Assembly (NCBI RefSeq): GCF_014305095.1
Contig: NZ_JACRUI010000002.1
Location: 62,001-126,000, forward strand
DNA from: Flavobacterium kayseriense
GTDB taxonomy: Bacteria; Bacteroidota; Bacteroidia; Flavobacteriales; Flavobacteriaceae
Length of the DNA stretch: 64,000 bases
Reading direction: 5' to 3'
Shown: one piece after another, positions 33,963 to 41,644 of the stretch
Position numbering within the stretch: the first letter of the stretch is position 1
Layout: every line of letters starts with the position of its first letter
Notes under the pieces: generated by a model
What the model saw: only the letters and a program-made list of their open reading frames with translations
Databases searched by the model: none
Told to the model about the DNA's origin: nothing
Translations under genes and position numbers: made by a program

Positions 33963-35111
33963 ATGAACAAAATATTATTTTTTACAATAGGAATTTTACT
34001 TTTATCAATAAAAAGTTTTGGACAAAACAAGTCTGAAAATATTGTTTATATAGTTGACAAAATTACTGTTCGTGAAGACCCAGAAAAAGGTAACGAAATA
34101 ACCGAAAGTGATATTGCAGATATGAATATTATCAAAAACAAAGACAGTTTAAAAACTCTTGGTTTTGAAAAATTTGACGGTGCAATTTTCATTTATACAA
34201 AAGAATACAGAAAAAGACCAGAGGATATAAAACAAATTCCTTCTGCTAAACAAATGGAAAGAAAGAACGGCATTTGGTATTTCAATAATGAAATTTATAA
34301 CGGAAAATTTATTGATTATTATTATAGCGGAAAAATTCAAGGAGATGGAATAATGAAAAATGGAAAACTTGAAGGGATGCGCAAAATGTACTTCCACAAC
34401 GGTAAATTATCTGTAGAAAGAAATTATAAAAATGCCATTTCTGATGGTTTAGAAAAAGAATTTTATGAAGATGGAACTTTAAAACAAAAAGGGATTTTTA
34501 TAAATGGCAAAGAAGATGGCGTTTGGGAAATGTATTTTCCAAATGGACAAATTAAACAAAAAACAAATTTTAAAAACGGAATAGTTGATGGAGAAAGTAC
34601 AGTTTACTATTCTACAGGAAAAATTTTATCGGTTGAATTAGGAGAAAATGGTAAAATAATTCCTGACAAAAGGCTTGAAAAAATTATTCAATTAATGAAA
34701 AAGAGCAATGAAAGTAACCAAAACGGCGATAGAAAATCAGCAATTAAATATTGTAACAAAGTATTAGAATTGGATAGCGAATATGCTGAAGCATATTTTT
34801 CAAGAGGAACATTGAAACTAAACGAAATGCAATTTGACGAAGCAATTGTTGATTTTGATAAAGCATTAACTATCGAGCCATATATGACTTTTGCAATTGC
34901 AAACAGAGCGTTTGCAAGAATTAGAAAATATGAGTTTGGTGGTGACAGAGAATTAATGAAGAATAGTGAAGTAACTGTTTTGGCTTCGAAAAAGAAAGCA
35001 GAAATTTCAGAAAGTGAAAAACAGAAAATATGTAGTGATTTGGAAAAAGCAATTTCTCTAGGCGATACTGTAGAAATGGTTTTAAATGCGAAAGAACAGT
35101 ATTGTAAATAG
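33963..35111 (+). CDS. Exported MORN/YwqK-like repeat protein with TPR domain
   Basis: A 382-residue protein. A signal peptide (MNKILFFTIGILLLSIKSFGQ) is followed by a region of unknown fold (about 22-95). Tandem MORN/YwqK-type repeats (GKFIDYYYSGKIQGDG, NGKEDGVWEMYFPNGQ; about 100-225) and two to three TPR units (about 240-320: SAIKYCNKVLELDSEYAEAYFSRG, EAIVDFDKALTIEP) complete it. Proteins with these repeats are often labelled YwqK-family antitoxins, but no toxin is visible here. The ATG at 33963 was preferred for its signal peptide and position after the promoter. It is the first gene of the cassette-like array. Confidence 0.75.
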   Translation: MNKILFFTIGILLLSIKSFGQNKSENIVYIVDKITVREDPEKGNEITESDIADMNIIKNKDSLKTLGFEKFDGAIFIYTKEYRKRPEDIKQIPSAKQMERKNGIWYFNNEIYNGKFIDYYYSGKIQGDGIMKNGKLEGMRKMYFHNGKLSVERNYKNAISDGLEKEFYEDGTLKQKGIFINGKEDGVWEMYFPNGQIKQKTNFKNGIVDGESTVYYSTGKILSVELGENGKIIPDKRLEKIIQLMKKSNESNQNGDRKSAIKYCNKVLELDSEYAEAYFSRGTLKLNEMQFDEAIVDFDKALTIEPYMTFAIANRAFARIRKYEFGGDRELMKNSEVTVLASKKKAEISESEKQKICSDLEKAISLGDTVEMVLNAKEQYCK

Positions 35112-35120
35112 AAAAAACAG

Positions 35121-35254
35121 CCACTAACCGCCGTTTGGCAAGATTGCGAATTTTGTAGTAAATTCACGTTCACGTTTCGTAAGAAATTTTATCTTTTACG
35201 GAAAATAATCGGTTACGAAGTTCGCAACCTCGCCAAGCGGTCAAACGTTAAAAG
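35121..35254 (+). repeat. attC-like repeat A
   Basis: TAAC (35125-35128) opens and GTTA (35247-35250) closes. CCGTTTGGC (35131-35139) pairs with GCCAAGCGG (35232-35240), and TTGCGAA (35144-35150) pairs with TTCGCAA (35221-35227), with unequal spacers (aaga/cctc) between helices. The centre holds a smaller imperfect hairpin (TTTCGTAA with TTACGGAA). Length and layout (R''-L''...L'-R') match integron attC sites of the Vibrio VCR size class. It begins 13 bp after a stop codon. Confidence 0.65.
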
Positions 35255-35286
35255 TAAAATCTCGCGAGAGCATCGAATAAAAAAAT

Positions 35287-35871
35287 ATGTATAAAACATT
35301 CACATTCTGTATTTCTGTATTCTTCCTTATTTTATTTTCAGCGTGCGATTTTAGTTGTAAAAAAATCTATTTTACCGAAAATGAAAAATATTGGATAACT
35401 CCATACAAAAAAGGCAACATTGAAATATTTCAATCCAATTTGGATTCACTTAAAAGAGACACGATATTTATTTTAGAAAACACCCATAACCTACCCACTG
35501 GAAATTGCAACCCTTCAGTATCTAATGTGGATCCTGAAGCATACTTTATAGATTATAAATATTCACATAATGGAAAAATGAGTGATTCAAATTATTTAAT
35601 TCAACATGTAAAAGAAATTGGATTGAGTTTGCCCGTAATTAGAATATATGACATAGAGTTTAATGGTGAAACTTTGAAAGACACCACAATATTTTTAAAG
35701 AATTTTGGAATTCAGAAATGCCATGTTTTTAACAATTTTCAAGATTTTAATAATCTTCCAGATTTCAAAATAAAAAATTTCATTTGGAGCAAAAAGCTTG
35801 GATTAGTTCAAATACAACTTCAAAATGGTGAAGAATATGAATTAATTGATAAACAACAATTTAAAAAATAA
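35287..35871 (+). CDS. Putative lipoprotein of unknown function
   Basis: A 194-residue protein with a lipoprotein signal (hydrophobic MYKTFTFCISVFFLILFSAC, lipobox FSAC, lipid-acceptor Cys20). The mature part is rich in charged and aromatic residues with no motif I recognise. Ser/Thr/Asn content and beta-prone segments suggest a small globular periplasmic-side domain. It lies alone between repeats A and B with no promoter motif, so it probably depends on read-through. Cassette-like. Confidence 0.7.
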   Translation: MYKTFTFCISVFFLILFSACDFSCKKIYFTENEKYWITPYKKGNIEIFQSNLDSLKRDTIFILENTHNLPTGNCNPSVSNVDPEAYFIDYKYSHNGKMSDSNYLIQHVKEIGLSLPVIRIYDIEFNGETLKDTTIFLKNFGIQKCHVFNNFQDFNNLPDFKIKNFIWSKKLGLVQIQLQNGEEYELIDKQQFKK

Positions 35872-35875
35872 ATTC

Positions 35876-36010
35876 TACTGTTTACCGCCATTTAGCAATA
35901 TTGCGAGTTTTATGGTAAATTCACGTTTACGTTTCGCAAGAAATTTTATCTTTAATAGAAAATAATCGATCACGAAGTTCGCAACATAGCGAAGTGGCAT
36001 AACGTTATCA
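35876..36010 (+). repeat. attC-like repeat B
   Basis: The same architecture and about 75% similarity to repeat A. GCCATTTAGC (35887-35896) pairs with GCGAAGTGGC (35989-35998), TTGCGA with TCGCAA, and the site ends AACGTTA (36001-36007). Compared with A the outer helix changes on both sides (CCG/CGG to GCCA/TGGC), so pairing is kept. It begins 5 bp after a stop codon. Confidence 0.65.
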
Positions 36011-36018
36011 CCGAGCGT

Positions 36019-36576
36019 ATGACGACAGAACGACACATAAAAACAGGACGACAAACAGCATTAATTTCATTCTTGTTTGGAACAGGTATTTTCGGATTTT
36101 ACTTTCTGACTTCTGCGTTTGAACTTCTTTTCTTTGGATATGTATGTATAGCGTTGACAGGAATAATAAACTTAGGCGTTTTAATTCCAATTTTAGTAAG
36201 AACCAACAAAGACAAAGAAAACCGAAAAAGACTTTTAACGACTTCAGGACTTATGCTGATTAATGTACCAATAATGCTAGCATATTGTTGGGTGGTCTTA
36301 ATTTTACTCGGAACAATGAGAATTACATTTACAAACGACACAGGAATTGATATAACGGATATAAAAATTGTTGGATGTGGCGGTGGACACATTGACAAAT
36401 TAGAAATTGGAGAAAGTAAAACAATTTGGGTAACAATCACAGGCGACTGTTCAATATATCTTGACTACTTATCAAACGGACAAAGAAAAGAAGAAACAGT
36501 AGCAGGTTATGTAACTTCAAGTATGGGACAGAAAGTAAATCATAAAATTGACGGCAAAGACAAAGATATATTTTAA
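36019..36576 (+). CDS. Membrane protein of unknown function
   Basis: A 185-residue protein. Three hydrophobic segments (about residues 16-30, 33-58 and 73-98: TTSGLMLINVPIMLAYCWVVLILLG) precede an approximately 85-residue C-terminal domain predicted to be beta-rich, which includes CGGGHIDKLEIGESKTIWVTI and resembles a small immunoglobulin-like or DUF-type module. No catalytic motif. It starts 9 bp after repeat B and ends 41 bp before repeat C: a typical single-gene cassette. Confidence 0.65.
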   Translation: MTTERHIKTGRQTALISFLFGTGIFGFYFLTSAFELLFFGYVCIALTGIINLGVLIPILVRTNKDKENRKRLLTTSGLMLINVPIMLAYCWVVLILLGTMRITFTNDTGIDITDIKIVGCGGGHIDKLEIGESKTIWVTITGDCSIYLDYLSNGQRKEETVAGYVTSSMGQKVNHKIDGKDKDIF

Positions 36577-36616
36577 CAAATAGAATAGAAATAGCAGCGA
36601 TGAACAGAACGGCACG

Positions 36617-36645
36617 TACTAACAGGCGTTTGGCAAAAAAAACGG
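36617..36645 (+). repeat. attC-like repeat C, left arm
   Basis: ACTAACAGGCGTTTGGC matches the left arm of repeat A (ACTAACCGCCGTTTGGC). It then runs directly into a decayed structured repeat instead of the usual centre. No matching right arm is found; the first GTTA with attC-like context is at 36862-36865. Confidence 0.5.
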
Positions 36646-36738
36646 GTTCAGTGATTAAATGAAGCTTTATGCTTCGTATCAAGTTTAGTGCTGTTGTACT
36701 ATTCGCACTAGTACGGTAGCTTACTGTTATCCCTCACA
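36646..36738 (+). repeat. Structured intergenic repeat, long form, copy 5 (decayed)
   Basis: CTATTCGCACTAGTACGGTAGCTTACTGTTATCCCTCACAC aligns with the 3' half of copy 4. The long arm is an imperfect AGTGATTAAATGAAGC/GCTTC...TAGTGCTG hairpin. The closing GCGTG/CACGC helix and the GTCGGGCT core are eroded. It sits at the junction with attC-like repeat C. Confidence 0.6.
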
Positions 36739-36882
36739 CAAACAACTGTATGAACGTACGAGTATAAAAAGAAAGAAAAAACTTAGTATACAGTCAAAAT
36801 AAACTAAAAAGTGATGTATATTTGAAGTTATAAACGAGTTGGTGGCAAGGCTACACCAAATGTTAAACAACAACACAATAAT
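36739..36882 (+). promoter_or_regulatory. Array leader with TATATTTG promoter, copy 2
   Basis: Shares AAAGAAAGAAAAAACTTAGTA, the -7 box TATATTTG (36817-36824) and GAGTTGGTGGC with the leader at 33822-33962. It precedes the DUF4365 gene pair, giving that pair its own promoter. Confidence 0.6.
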
Positions 36883-37404
36883 ATGACGATAGAACAAATA
36901 AAAGAACAGTTATCAAATCGTTTTATTGGAATATTAGCGACGAATAAAGGTTTTGTTATAGATAAAGGCGAAATTGATTTAGGAATTGACTATACTTTAA
37001 AAAAAACTTACCAATATACAACTCCGGCAGGTAAATCAAGATGGAATTATGATAGTCGTTACATAGACATCCAATTAAAAGCAACAACAGATAATTCGAT
37101 TGTTTATGATGTTAACTCAATAAAATATGATTTAGAAGTTAAATCCTATAATGATTTAATAGAAAGACAATCAAATGGAGTTGCACCTTTAATACTGATT
37201 TTATTTGTTTTACCAATTGATCAAAATACTTGGGTAGAAGTTGATATCAATGAAATAAAACTAAAAAAACATGCATATTGGTACATTCCACCAACAGGAT
37301 CAGCTCAAACTACAAATGAACATAGAATAAGAATTGAAATTCCAAAAGGAAATATTTTGGGAATTGATTGCTTTAATGAACTACATCAACAATTTTACCC
37401 ATGA
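36883..37404 (+). CDS. DUF4365 nuclease-like protein
   Basis: A 173-residue protein with the DUF4365 pattern, a PD-(D/E)XK-type nuclease-like fold. Glu30 and Asp36 lie in DKGEIDLGIDYTL, and Asp62, Gln64 and Lys66 in YIDIQLKATT form the D-xQxK half of the active site. The hydrophobic strand APLILILFVLP and a C-terminal YW segment are also typical. It overlaps the next gene by 4 bp (ATGA), so the two proteins are probably made in fixed ratio. The pair is a candidate defence or toxin module; this rests on family and layout only. Confidence 0.75.
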   Translation: MTIEQIKEQLSNRFIGILATNKGFVIDKGEIDLGIDYTLKKTYQYTTPAGKSRWNYDSRYIDIQLKATTDNSIVYDVNSIKYDLEVKSYNDLIERQSNGVAPLILILFVLPIDQNTWVEVDINEIKLKKHAYWYIPPTGSAQTTNEHRIRIEIPKGNILGIDCFNELHQQFYP

Positions 37405-38480
37405 TCAATGACAATATAATATCATTTCTTACTAATAGAGATTGGCTAATATCTAGTCAAAATCATCAGTTTATTGAGCTGTTTCCTCCCGAACAATTTA
37501 ATTTACCAGAAAATTTTCGACTTCATATCCCAACTTTACTTGATAAAATTGATTCAAGTATTTTTATCAATAATATTTTAGAAATTGTTAGTGAGTTTTA
37601 TTCTCTAACTATTGAAGATTTAAATGTTTTACTAAAAAATGAATCAACTGTACTAAAAATTAGAATTCACGATGAAAAAACAGTTGATGGTAAAATTTCT
37701 TTAACTAGATTCGATGATGTAGTTGATAGCATACGTTCAATATTAAGAGATACCGCCAGTTTTGTCATAGACAAAAGTGTTACATCTACTAGAGTTCCTG
37801 AAGAAGTTGCAAAATATTTAAATTTATGCAACTTCATGCAAACTGAAAAAGGAAGTTTTATTGCGAAAATTCAACTTCCTTCTAAAGAACTTATTAAAGA
37901 CAGTGAGCTTTTTGATCGTGAAGAAATATTTTCACAAGAAATAAATAACAAACTTTCAGAGGTTTTAAGTTTTGTTAGTCTAAATATTTTGGAAGGAGAT
38001 GTACAGGTGTCAGAAGAATATTTAATAGAAAATGAGGCAATAATAAATATCAAACTTTTCAAGGATATAGAAACTTTTTTTGATAGATCTAATCTGAAAA
38101 ATGTAGATTTTACTTTTCACAATATTACGAGTAGTAATACAATTGAGAATTTAAATATTACTAAACAAAAAATTTTTAAATTAACACAATTTGTTGAACA
38201 AATTGAATCACATTCATATGAAGTTGGTGAGTTTACATTTACTGGAAAAATAGTTAGTCTTAAATCAAAAGATCCTGACGGACTTAAAAACAGTGTTGTA
38301 TTTACTGGAATTTATGATAATATGGCAATAATAGTTTCAGCAAATTTAGACAGCGAACTGTATAAAGACGCAATTGAAGCTCATAAAATGAAACAAAACA
38401 TTACAATTACTGGACTTGCTAAAAAAACTAAAACTAAAGCGCGTTTTATAGAAATAACAAAGTTCAAAATAGAAGAATAA
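37401..38480 (+). CDS. Partner protein of the DUF4365 gene, unknown function
   Basis: 359 residues, soluble, Asp/Glu/Lys/Asn-rich. No family I can name with confidence. The stretch NFMQTEKGSFIAKIQLPS (about residues 140-157) follows a helix with conserved-looking Arg residues (RSILRDTASF). The last 85 residues (FTFTGKIVSLKSKD...ITITGLAKKTK) look like an OB-fold or similar small beta-barrel. It overlaps the DUF4365 gene by 4 bp and ends 11 bp before attC-like repeat D. It probably acts with the nuclease-like protein. Confidence 0.7.
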   Translation: MINDNIISFLTNRDWLISSQNHQFIELFPPEQFNLPENFRLHIPTLLDKIDSSIFINNILEIVSEFYSLTIEDLNVLLKNESTVLKIRIHDEKTVDGKISLTRFDDVVDSIRSILRDTASFVIDKSVTSTRVPEEVAKYLNLCNFMQTEKGSFIAKIQLPSKELIKDSELFDREEIFSQEINNKLSEVLSFVSLNILEGDVQVSEEYLIENEAIINIKLFKDIETFFDRSNLKNVDFTFHNITSSNTIENLNITKQKIFKLTQFVEQIESHSYEVGEFTFTGKIVSLKSKDPDGLKNSVVFTGIYDNMAIIVSANLDSELYKDAIEAHKMKQNITITGLAKKTKTKARFIEITKFKIEE

Positions 38481-38487
38481 GCCCAGC

Positions 38488-38575
38488 CACTAACAGCCAT
38501 TTTGAGCTAGCTGGAATTTAGTGGAATTACCGTTTCTCAATAAGTTTTCATTTAGCGAAAAAAGTAGGTTTAACA
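38488..38575 (+). repeat. attC-like repeat D (right arm lost)
   Basis: TAAC (38491-38494), GCCATTTTGAG (38496-38506), ctag, CTGGAA (38511-38516), then a centre similar to repeat E. There is no right arm before the next gene. Its left arm is exactly complementary, with G-T pairs, to the right arm of repeat E (TTCCAG and CTCAAAGTGGC). Confidence 0.55.
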
Positions 38576-38629
38576 AATTCAGAATCACCAAAAACTATAA
38601 AAAAGTAGCGAACAAAAAAAGTAAAAAAA

Positions 38630-39106
38630 ATGATAAACTGGATTAAAGAATTGAATATTATTTTACAAAATAAAACTGCAAATTATGCTGATCAGGAAAA
38701 ACAAAACTTACAAATCGACTATTTAAAAAATTTACTTTCTAAGATAGAGAATGATAATTTAATTATTGAACCAGCACTTCAAACTACAATTGAGTCAGTT
38801 ATAAATGAAATGCCAATCAAAACTAACGAAAAGAAATTAGATTATAAATCGCAACATTTAAACAAAATAAGTAATTTAAAAACTGCCGTTAAACAGAAAT
38901 TTAATTTGGTTAAAAAAAAGCACTATACTCGCCAATACTTAGCTTTAGGAATTAGTATGGGATTGTGTTTTGGATTGCCTTTTGCTGTGGCAATTGGCAA
39001 CATTGCTTTAGGTCCTGCATTAGGAATACCAATTGGGTTGGCTACTGGTTTATTAATTGGTAGTCGATTTGATAAAAAAGCAATAAGCGAAAAAAGAGTA
39101 CTTTAA
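38630..39106 (+). CDS. Small protein with C-terminal glycine-rich membrane hairpin
   Basis: 158 residues. The first about 95 are helical and charged, with a possible coiled coil (YADQEKQNLQIDYLKNLLSKIEND). They are followed by two membrane segments (YLALGISMGLCFGLPFAVAIG and LGPALGIPIGLATGLLIGS) and a short basic tail. No known family recognised. The glycine-rich hairpin resembles small membrane-active or effector proteins, but nothing more can be said. It lies between repeats D and E. Confidence 0.65.
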   Translation: MINWIKELNIILQNKTANYADQEKQNLQIDYLKNLLSKIENDNLIIEPALQTTIESVINEMPIKTNEKKLDYKSQHLNKISNLKTAVKQKFNLVKKKHYTRQYLALGISMGLCFGLPFAVAIGNIALGPALGIPIGLATGLLIGSRFDKKAISEKRVL

Positions 39107-39236
39107 AACAAAGTTCGCAATAGCTCTTTTAAACTAGCTGGAATTTAGTTTAATTACCTTTTCGCATCAAGTTTTCATTAAGCCGAAAATTACGCTGCTA
39201 CAAACTTCCAGCCATCTCAAAGTGGCATAACCTTAA
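39107..39236 (+). repeat. attC-like repeat E (chimeric left end)
   Basis: The left end AAGTTCGCAATAGC copies the inner right arm of repeats A and B, then joins ACTAGCTGGAATTTAG of D type. The right arm is TTCCAG (39206-39211), CTCAAAGTGGC (39216-39226), then ATAACCTTA. It looks like a product of recombination between two repeats. Confidence 0.55.
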
Positions 39237-39257
39237 CCGTAATTTTAGAAAAACAGT

Positions 39258-40097
39258 ATGTCTAAAAGAAATATAACAGAAATTCTAACAATAATATTTT
39301 TAATTTTAATTGCGAATTTCACTTTTGCACAAACGAAAGAATTCCGAGAAACGACCGTTGATAGTTTAACTTTTGTAAATAACAGAAATTCTGTAAACAA
39401 CTTAAATACTGATTTTTATGTAAAAAAAACATTTACTAAAAAAAACATACAAATTCCTTATCGGCTTCTAAAGCCTAAAAATAATAGTAGTAACCAAAAA
39501 TATCCTCTAGTAATAACCTTCCACAACTCTACCAGAATTGGAAATGATAATGAAAATCAACTTGAACCCTTTGCAAAAATTTGGTTAAGACCAGAAATTT
39601 ATAATAAATATCAATGTTATGTAATTGCTCCACAATTCAGCAAGCGCTCATCAAATTATGAACAAAATATTGATGGCATTCAAATTTCAAAACCTTCAGA
39701 AGATGTTTTTGCCTTACTGGACTTAATTAAAAATATTGAAGAAGAATATCCAAACATTGATAAAAATAGGATTTACTTAATTGGTTATTCTATGGGAGCC
39801 TCAACTGCACAAAACTTACTGAATATTTCGCCAAACAAATTTGCAGCTATTGTTTCTGTTGCAGCCATTCCTGATTTTTCAAATCTTAAAAAAATAAGCA
39901 ATAAAAACATATGGCTTATTCATGGGGAAAAAGATGACGAAAATCCATATATGGGAAGTCTTGAGTTGTTTAATAAATTATTCTTAAATAAAAATTTAAC
40001 TTTAACAACTTTTAGTAACCTAAATCATAATAATATTGTCATTCCTTTTTTAATAACCGAAGAAATTCCTAAATGGTTATTTGAGAAACATAAATAA
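39258..40097 (+). CDS. Exported alpha/beta hydrolase (esterase/PHB-depolymerase-like)
   Basis: 279 residues with a signal peptide (to about residue 26, ANFTFAQ). The core has the PLVITFHNSTRIGND oxyanion strand, the nucleophile elbow YLIGYSMGAST, an acid-site candidate in HGEKDDENP and His in NLNHNNIV. It resembles prolyl-oligopeptidase/esterase family lipoproteins that release acyl groups from polysaccharides or small esters; the substrate is unknown. It is the only cassette gene with a clear enzyme fold. Confidence 0.8.
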   Translation: MSKRNITEILTIIFLILIANFTFAQTKEFRETTVDSLTFVNNRNSVNNLNTDFYVKKTFTKKNIQIPYRLLKPKNNSSNQKYPLVITFHNSTRIGNDNENQLEPFAKIWLRPEIYNKYQCYVIAPQFSKRSSNYEQNIDGIQISKPSEDVFALLDLIKNIEEEYPNIDKNRIYLIGYSMGASTAQNLLNISPNKFAAIVSVAAIPDFSNLKKISNKNIWLIHGEKDDENPYMGSLELFNKLFLNKNLTLTTFSNLNHNNIVIPFLITEEIPKWLFEKHK

Positions 40098-40103
40098 AAA
40101 ACT

Positions 40104-40227
40104 CCGGCTAAAAGCCATTTTGCGCTAGCTGAAATTTAGTAGAATTAGCGTTTCGCGTCAATTTTTCGTTATGCAGAAAATTGAAAGGTTACGAACTTCC
40201 AGCTATCTAGAAGTAGAATAACGTTAT
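40104..40227 (+). repeat. attC-like repeat F
   Basis: The left arm GCCATTTTGCGCTAGCTGAAA (from 40114) and right arm TTCCAGCTA (40197-40205) pair through TAGCTGAAA/TTCCAGCTA. It ends AACGTTATG (40220-40228). The opening is CTAAAA, a weakened TAAC. It begins 7 bp after a stop codon. Confidence 0.55.
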
Positions 40228-40335
40228 GTGGCACACTACCACAAGGTGCAAATCCTAAAAGTACATTCTTGTACAAACGTAAGAAAGGTGGATAATAAAA
40301 ATCATAATACTAAATAGAAATATCTGAAAACCAAA

Positions 40336-40617
40336 ATGAACCAAGATAAAATCGAAGAATTTAAAGCAATCTTAAAAAAGTGGAATCCCTTGGGAACTGC
40401 TGAAAAAAATATAATTGGCTTAAATGACTATGAAACAGAAGTTAACGATATTATTTTTAATCTCGAAATAGAATACGGCTTTCCAGAAAAAAGTATTACC
40501 AAAAAGCAGTTATCTAAAATCATCAAAGAAGTCTTGAATGAAGCTTTTGATTTGCATTTAACATACTCAGAAAGTGATGATTATTCGGCAGAAATATTAA
40601 AGATTCTGAAAGATTAA
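40336..40617 (+). CDS. Small DUF1871-like protein
   Basis: 93 residues, acidic, all-helical. EEFKAILKKWNPLGTAEKNI...DYETEVNDIIFNLE resembles the DUF1871 pattern (ILxxWDPxG followed by a DEY/E helix); function unknown. It lies between repeats F and G. DUF1871-like proteins occur in toxin-immunity settings, but that is not evidence here. The ATG at 40336 has an A-rich upstream region. Confidence 0.6.
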   Translation: MNQDKIEEFKAILKKWNPLGTAEKNIIGLNDYETEVNDIIFNLEIEYGFPEKSITKKQLSKIIKEVLNEAFDLHLTYSESDDYSAEILKILKD

Positions 40618-40629
40618 GAAAAGTATGCT

Positions 40630-40972
40630 ACCTAACAGCAGTTACATAATACATAAGACTATAGTGGCATTATCGTTTTCAATTCGCGTTTTCGTTCAGT
40701 CAAAACTTGGACGACCTTCGTCTCTAAAGTTTTGAAACTTAAGTCCTATAGCCACTAATAATAAGGCGTCGAAAAAGCATCTACAAAACGAACGGGATTT
40801 TTTAGAGAAATCAGGTCTTCTAAACTCGAAAAAATTATTTGATTGCGAGGTATTCCTGTGATGTGTTGCATTTTTAAACATACAACTTTTCTGCCTTTTA
40901 TTTTAGAAAGATAGAGTATATTTGAAAGAAATAAACGGAAGTTTTTTCACAGACTGACGTTATGTGCAAGCT
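40630..40972 (+). repeat. attC-like repeat G (long, contains a promoter)
   Basis: Opens ACCTAAC, an exact RYYYAAC match, and ends ACGTTATGT (40966 onward). The inner pairing TAGTGGC (about 40672) with GCCACTA (about 40753) is present. Unlike the others it spans about 340 bp and carries the -7 box TATATTTG (40917-40924), shared with the array leaders, so it probably contains an insertion of leader sequence. Confidence 0.5.
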
Positions 40973-41004
40973 GGTTGCAAAACCGATAAAATTTTAAAAA
41001 AGTA

Positions 41005-41340
41005 GTGGAAAAACTAATTAGAAAATACTCGAAAATATTGATAGCTATTTATGTATTTGCATACTTATCATCCGAAATTATAGCCTACATATTTCCGAAT
41101 TTATTATCTTTTGAAAAAGCAAATGGTCAACACCTAAACATCGGAGTAGGATATCTAAGAACTGGAATTAGATATTTATTGAATGTGTTATTAGTATTTG
41201 TCATCGCCAAAGAAATGAAATGTTTAAATCTGAAATCAAGTTTAGTATTAATTCTGACTTTTTTTTCAAATATAATTGGCGTCGCGTTTTTCCTATTCAT
41301 AGCTTTTGATCAAAAAAAATACCTGAAAAATGAAAAGTAG
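41005..41340 (+). CDS. Small membrane protein (first of an overlapping pair)
   Basis: 111 residues starting at GTG (MEKLIRKYSKILIAIYVF). Three hydrophobic segments: residues about 9-30, 50-70 and 78-100. No family recognised. The stop overlaps the start of the next gene by 11 bp, so the pair is likely co-translated. The promoter box at 40917-40924 lies 80 bp upstream. It could be a two-protein membrane system or one split gene; the distinct frames argue for two proteins. Confidence 0.6.
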   Translation: MEKLIRKYSKILIAIYVFAYLSSEIIAYIFPNLLSFEKANGQHLNIGVGYLRTGIRYLLNVLLVFVIAKEMKCLNLKSSLVLILTFFSNIIGVAFFLFIAFDQKKYLKNEK

Positions 41341-41644
41341 ATTACTCAACAAACTAAATAAATATATCGCAATAATGATTTTAAATTCATTATTATTTGC
41401 GCCTTGGGCTCTTGTTTTTGATATATTTAATCCAGAAGTTTTTCGGAATATTGGAGATATCCAAGAATACGGAGACTATTTAGTTAGACTTTTAACGATT
41501 GTCTTTTTGATTACAGATTTCCAAAAAGAGAAACTGAATTATGTAATATTAGCTTGTATATCAAGTCTTTTTTACCCATTACTTGGAATCATAATTTTTG
41601 GACTATTATACTTGGAAAAACAAAGTGAGGAAGCCAGCACATAA
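41330..41644 (+). CDS. Small membrane protein (second of an overlapping pair)
   Basis: 104 residues with three hydrophobic segments (LNKYIAIMILNSLLFAPWALVF, LVRLLTIVFLITDF, LACISSLFYPLLGIIIFGLLYL). No family recognised. It has the same size and topology as the preceding gene, suggesting a related or paired function. It ends at the TAAC of repeat H. Confidence 0.6.
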   Translation: MKSRLLNKLNKYIAIMILNSLLFAPWALVFDIFNPEVFRNIGDIQEYGDYLVRLLTIVFLITDFQKEKLNYVILACISSLFYPLLGIIIFGLLYLEKQSEEAST

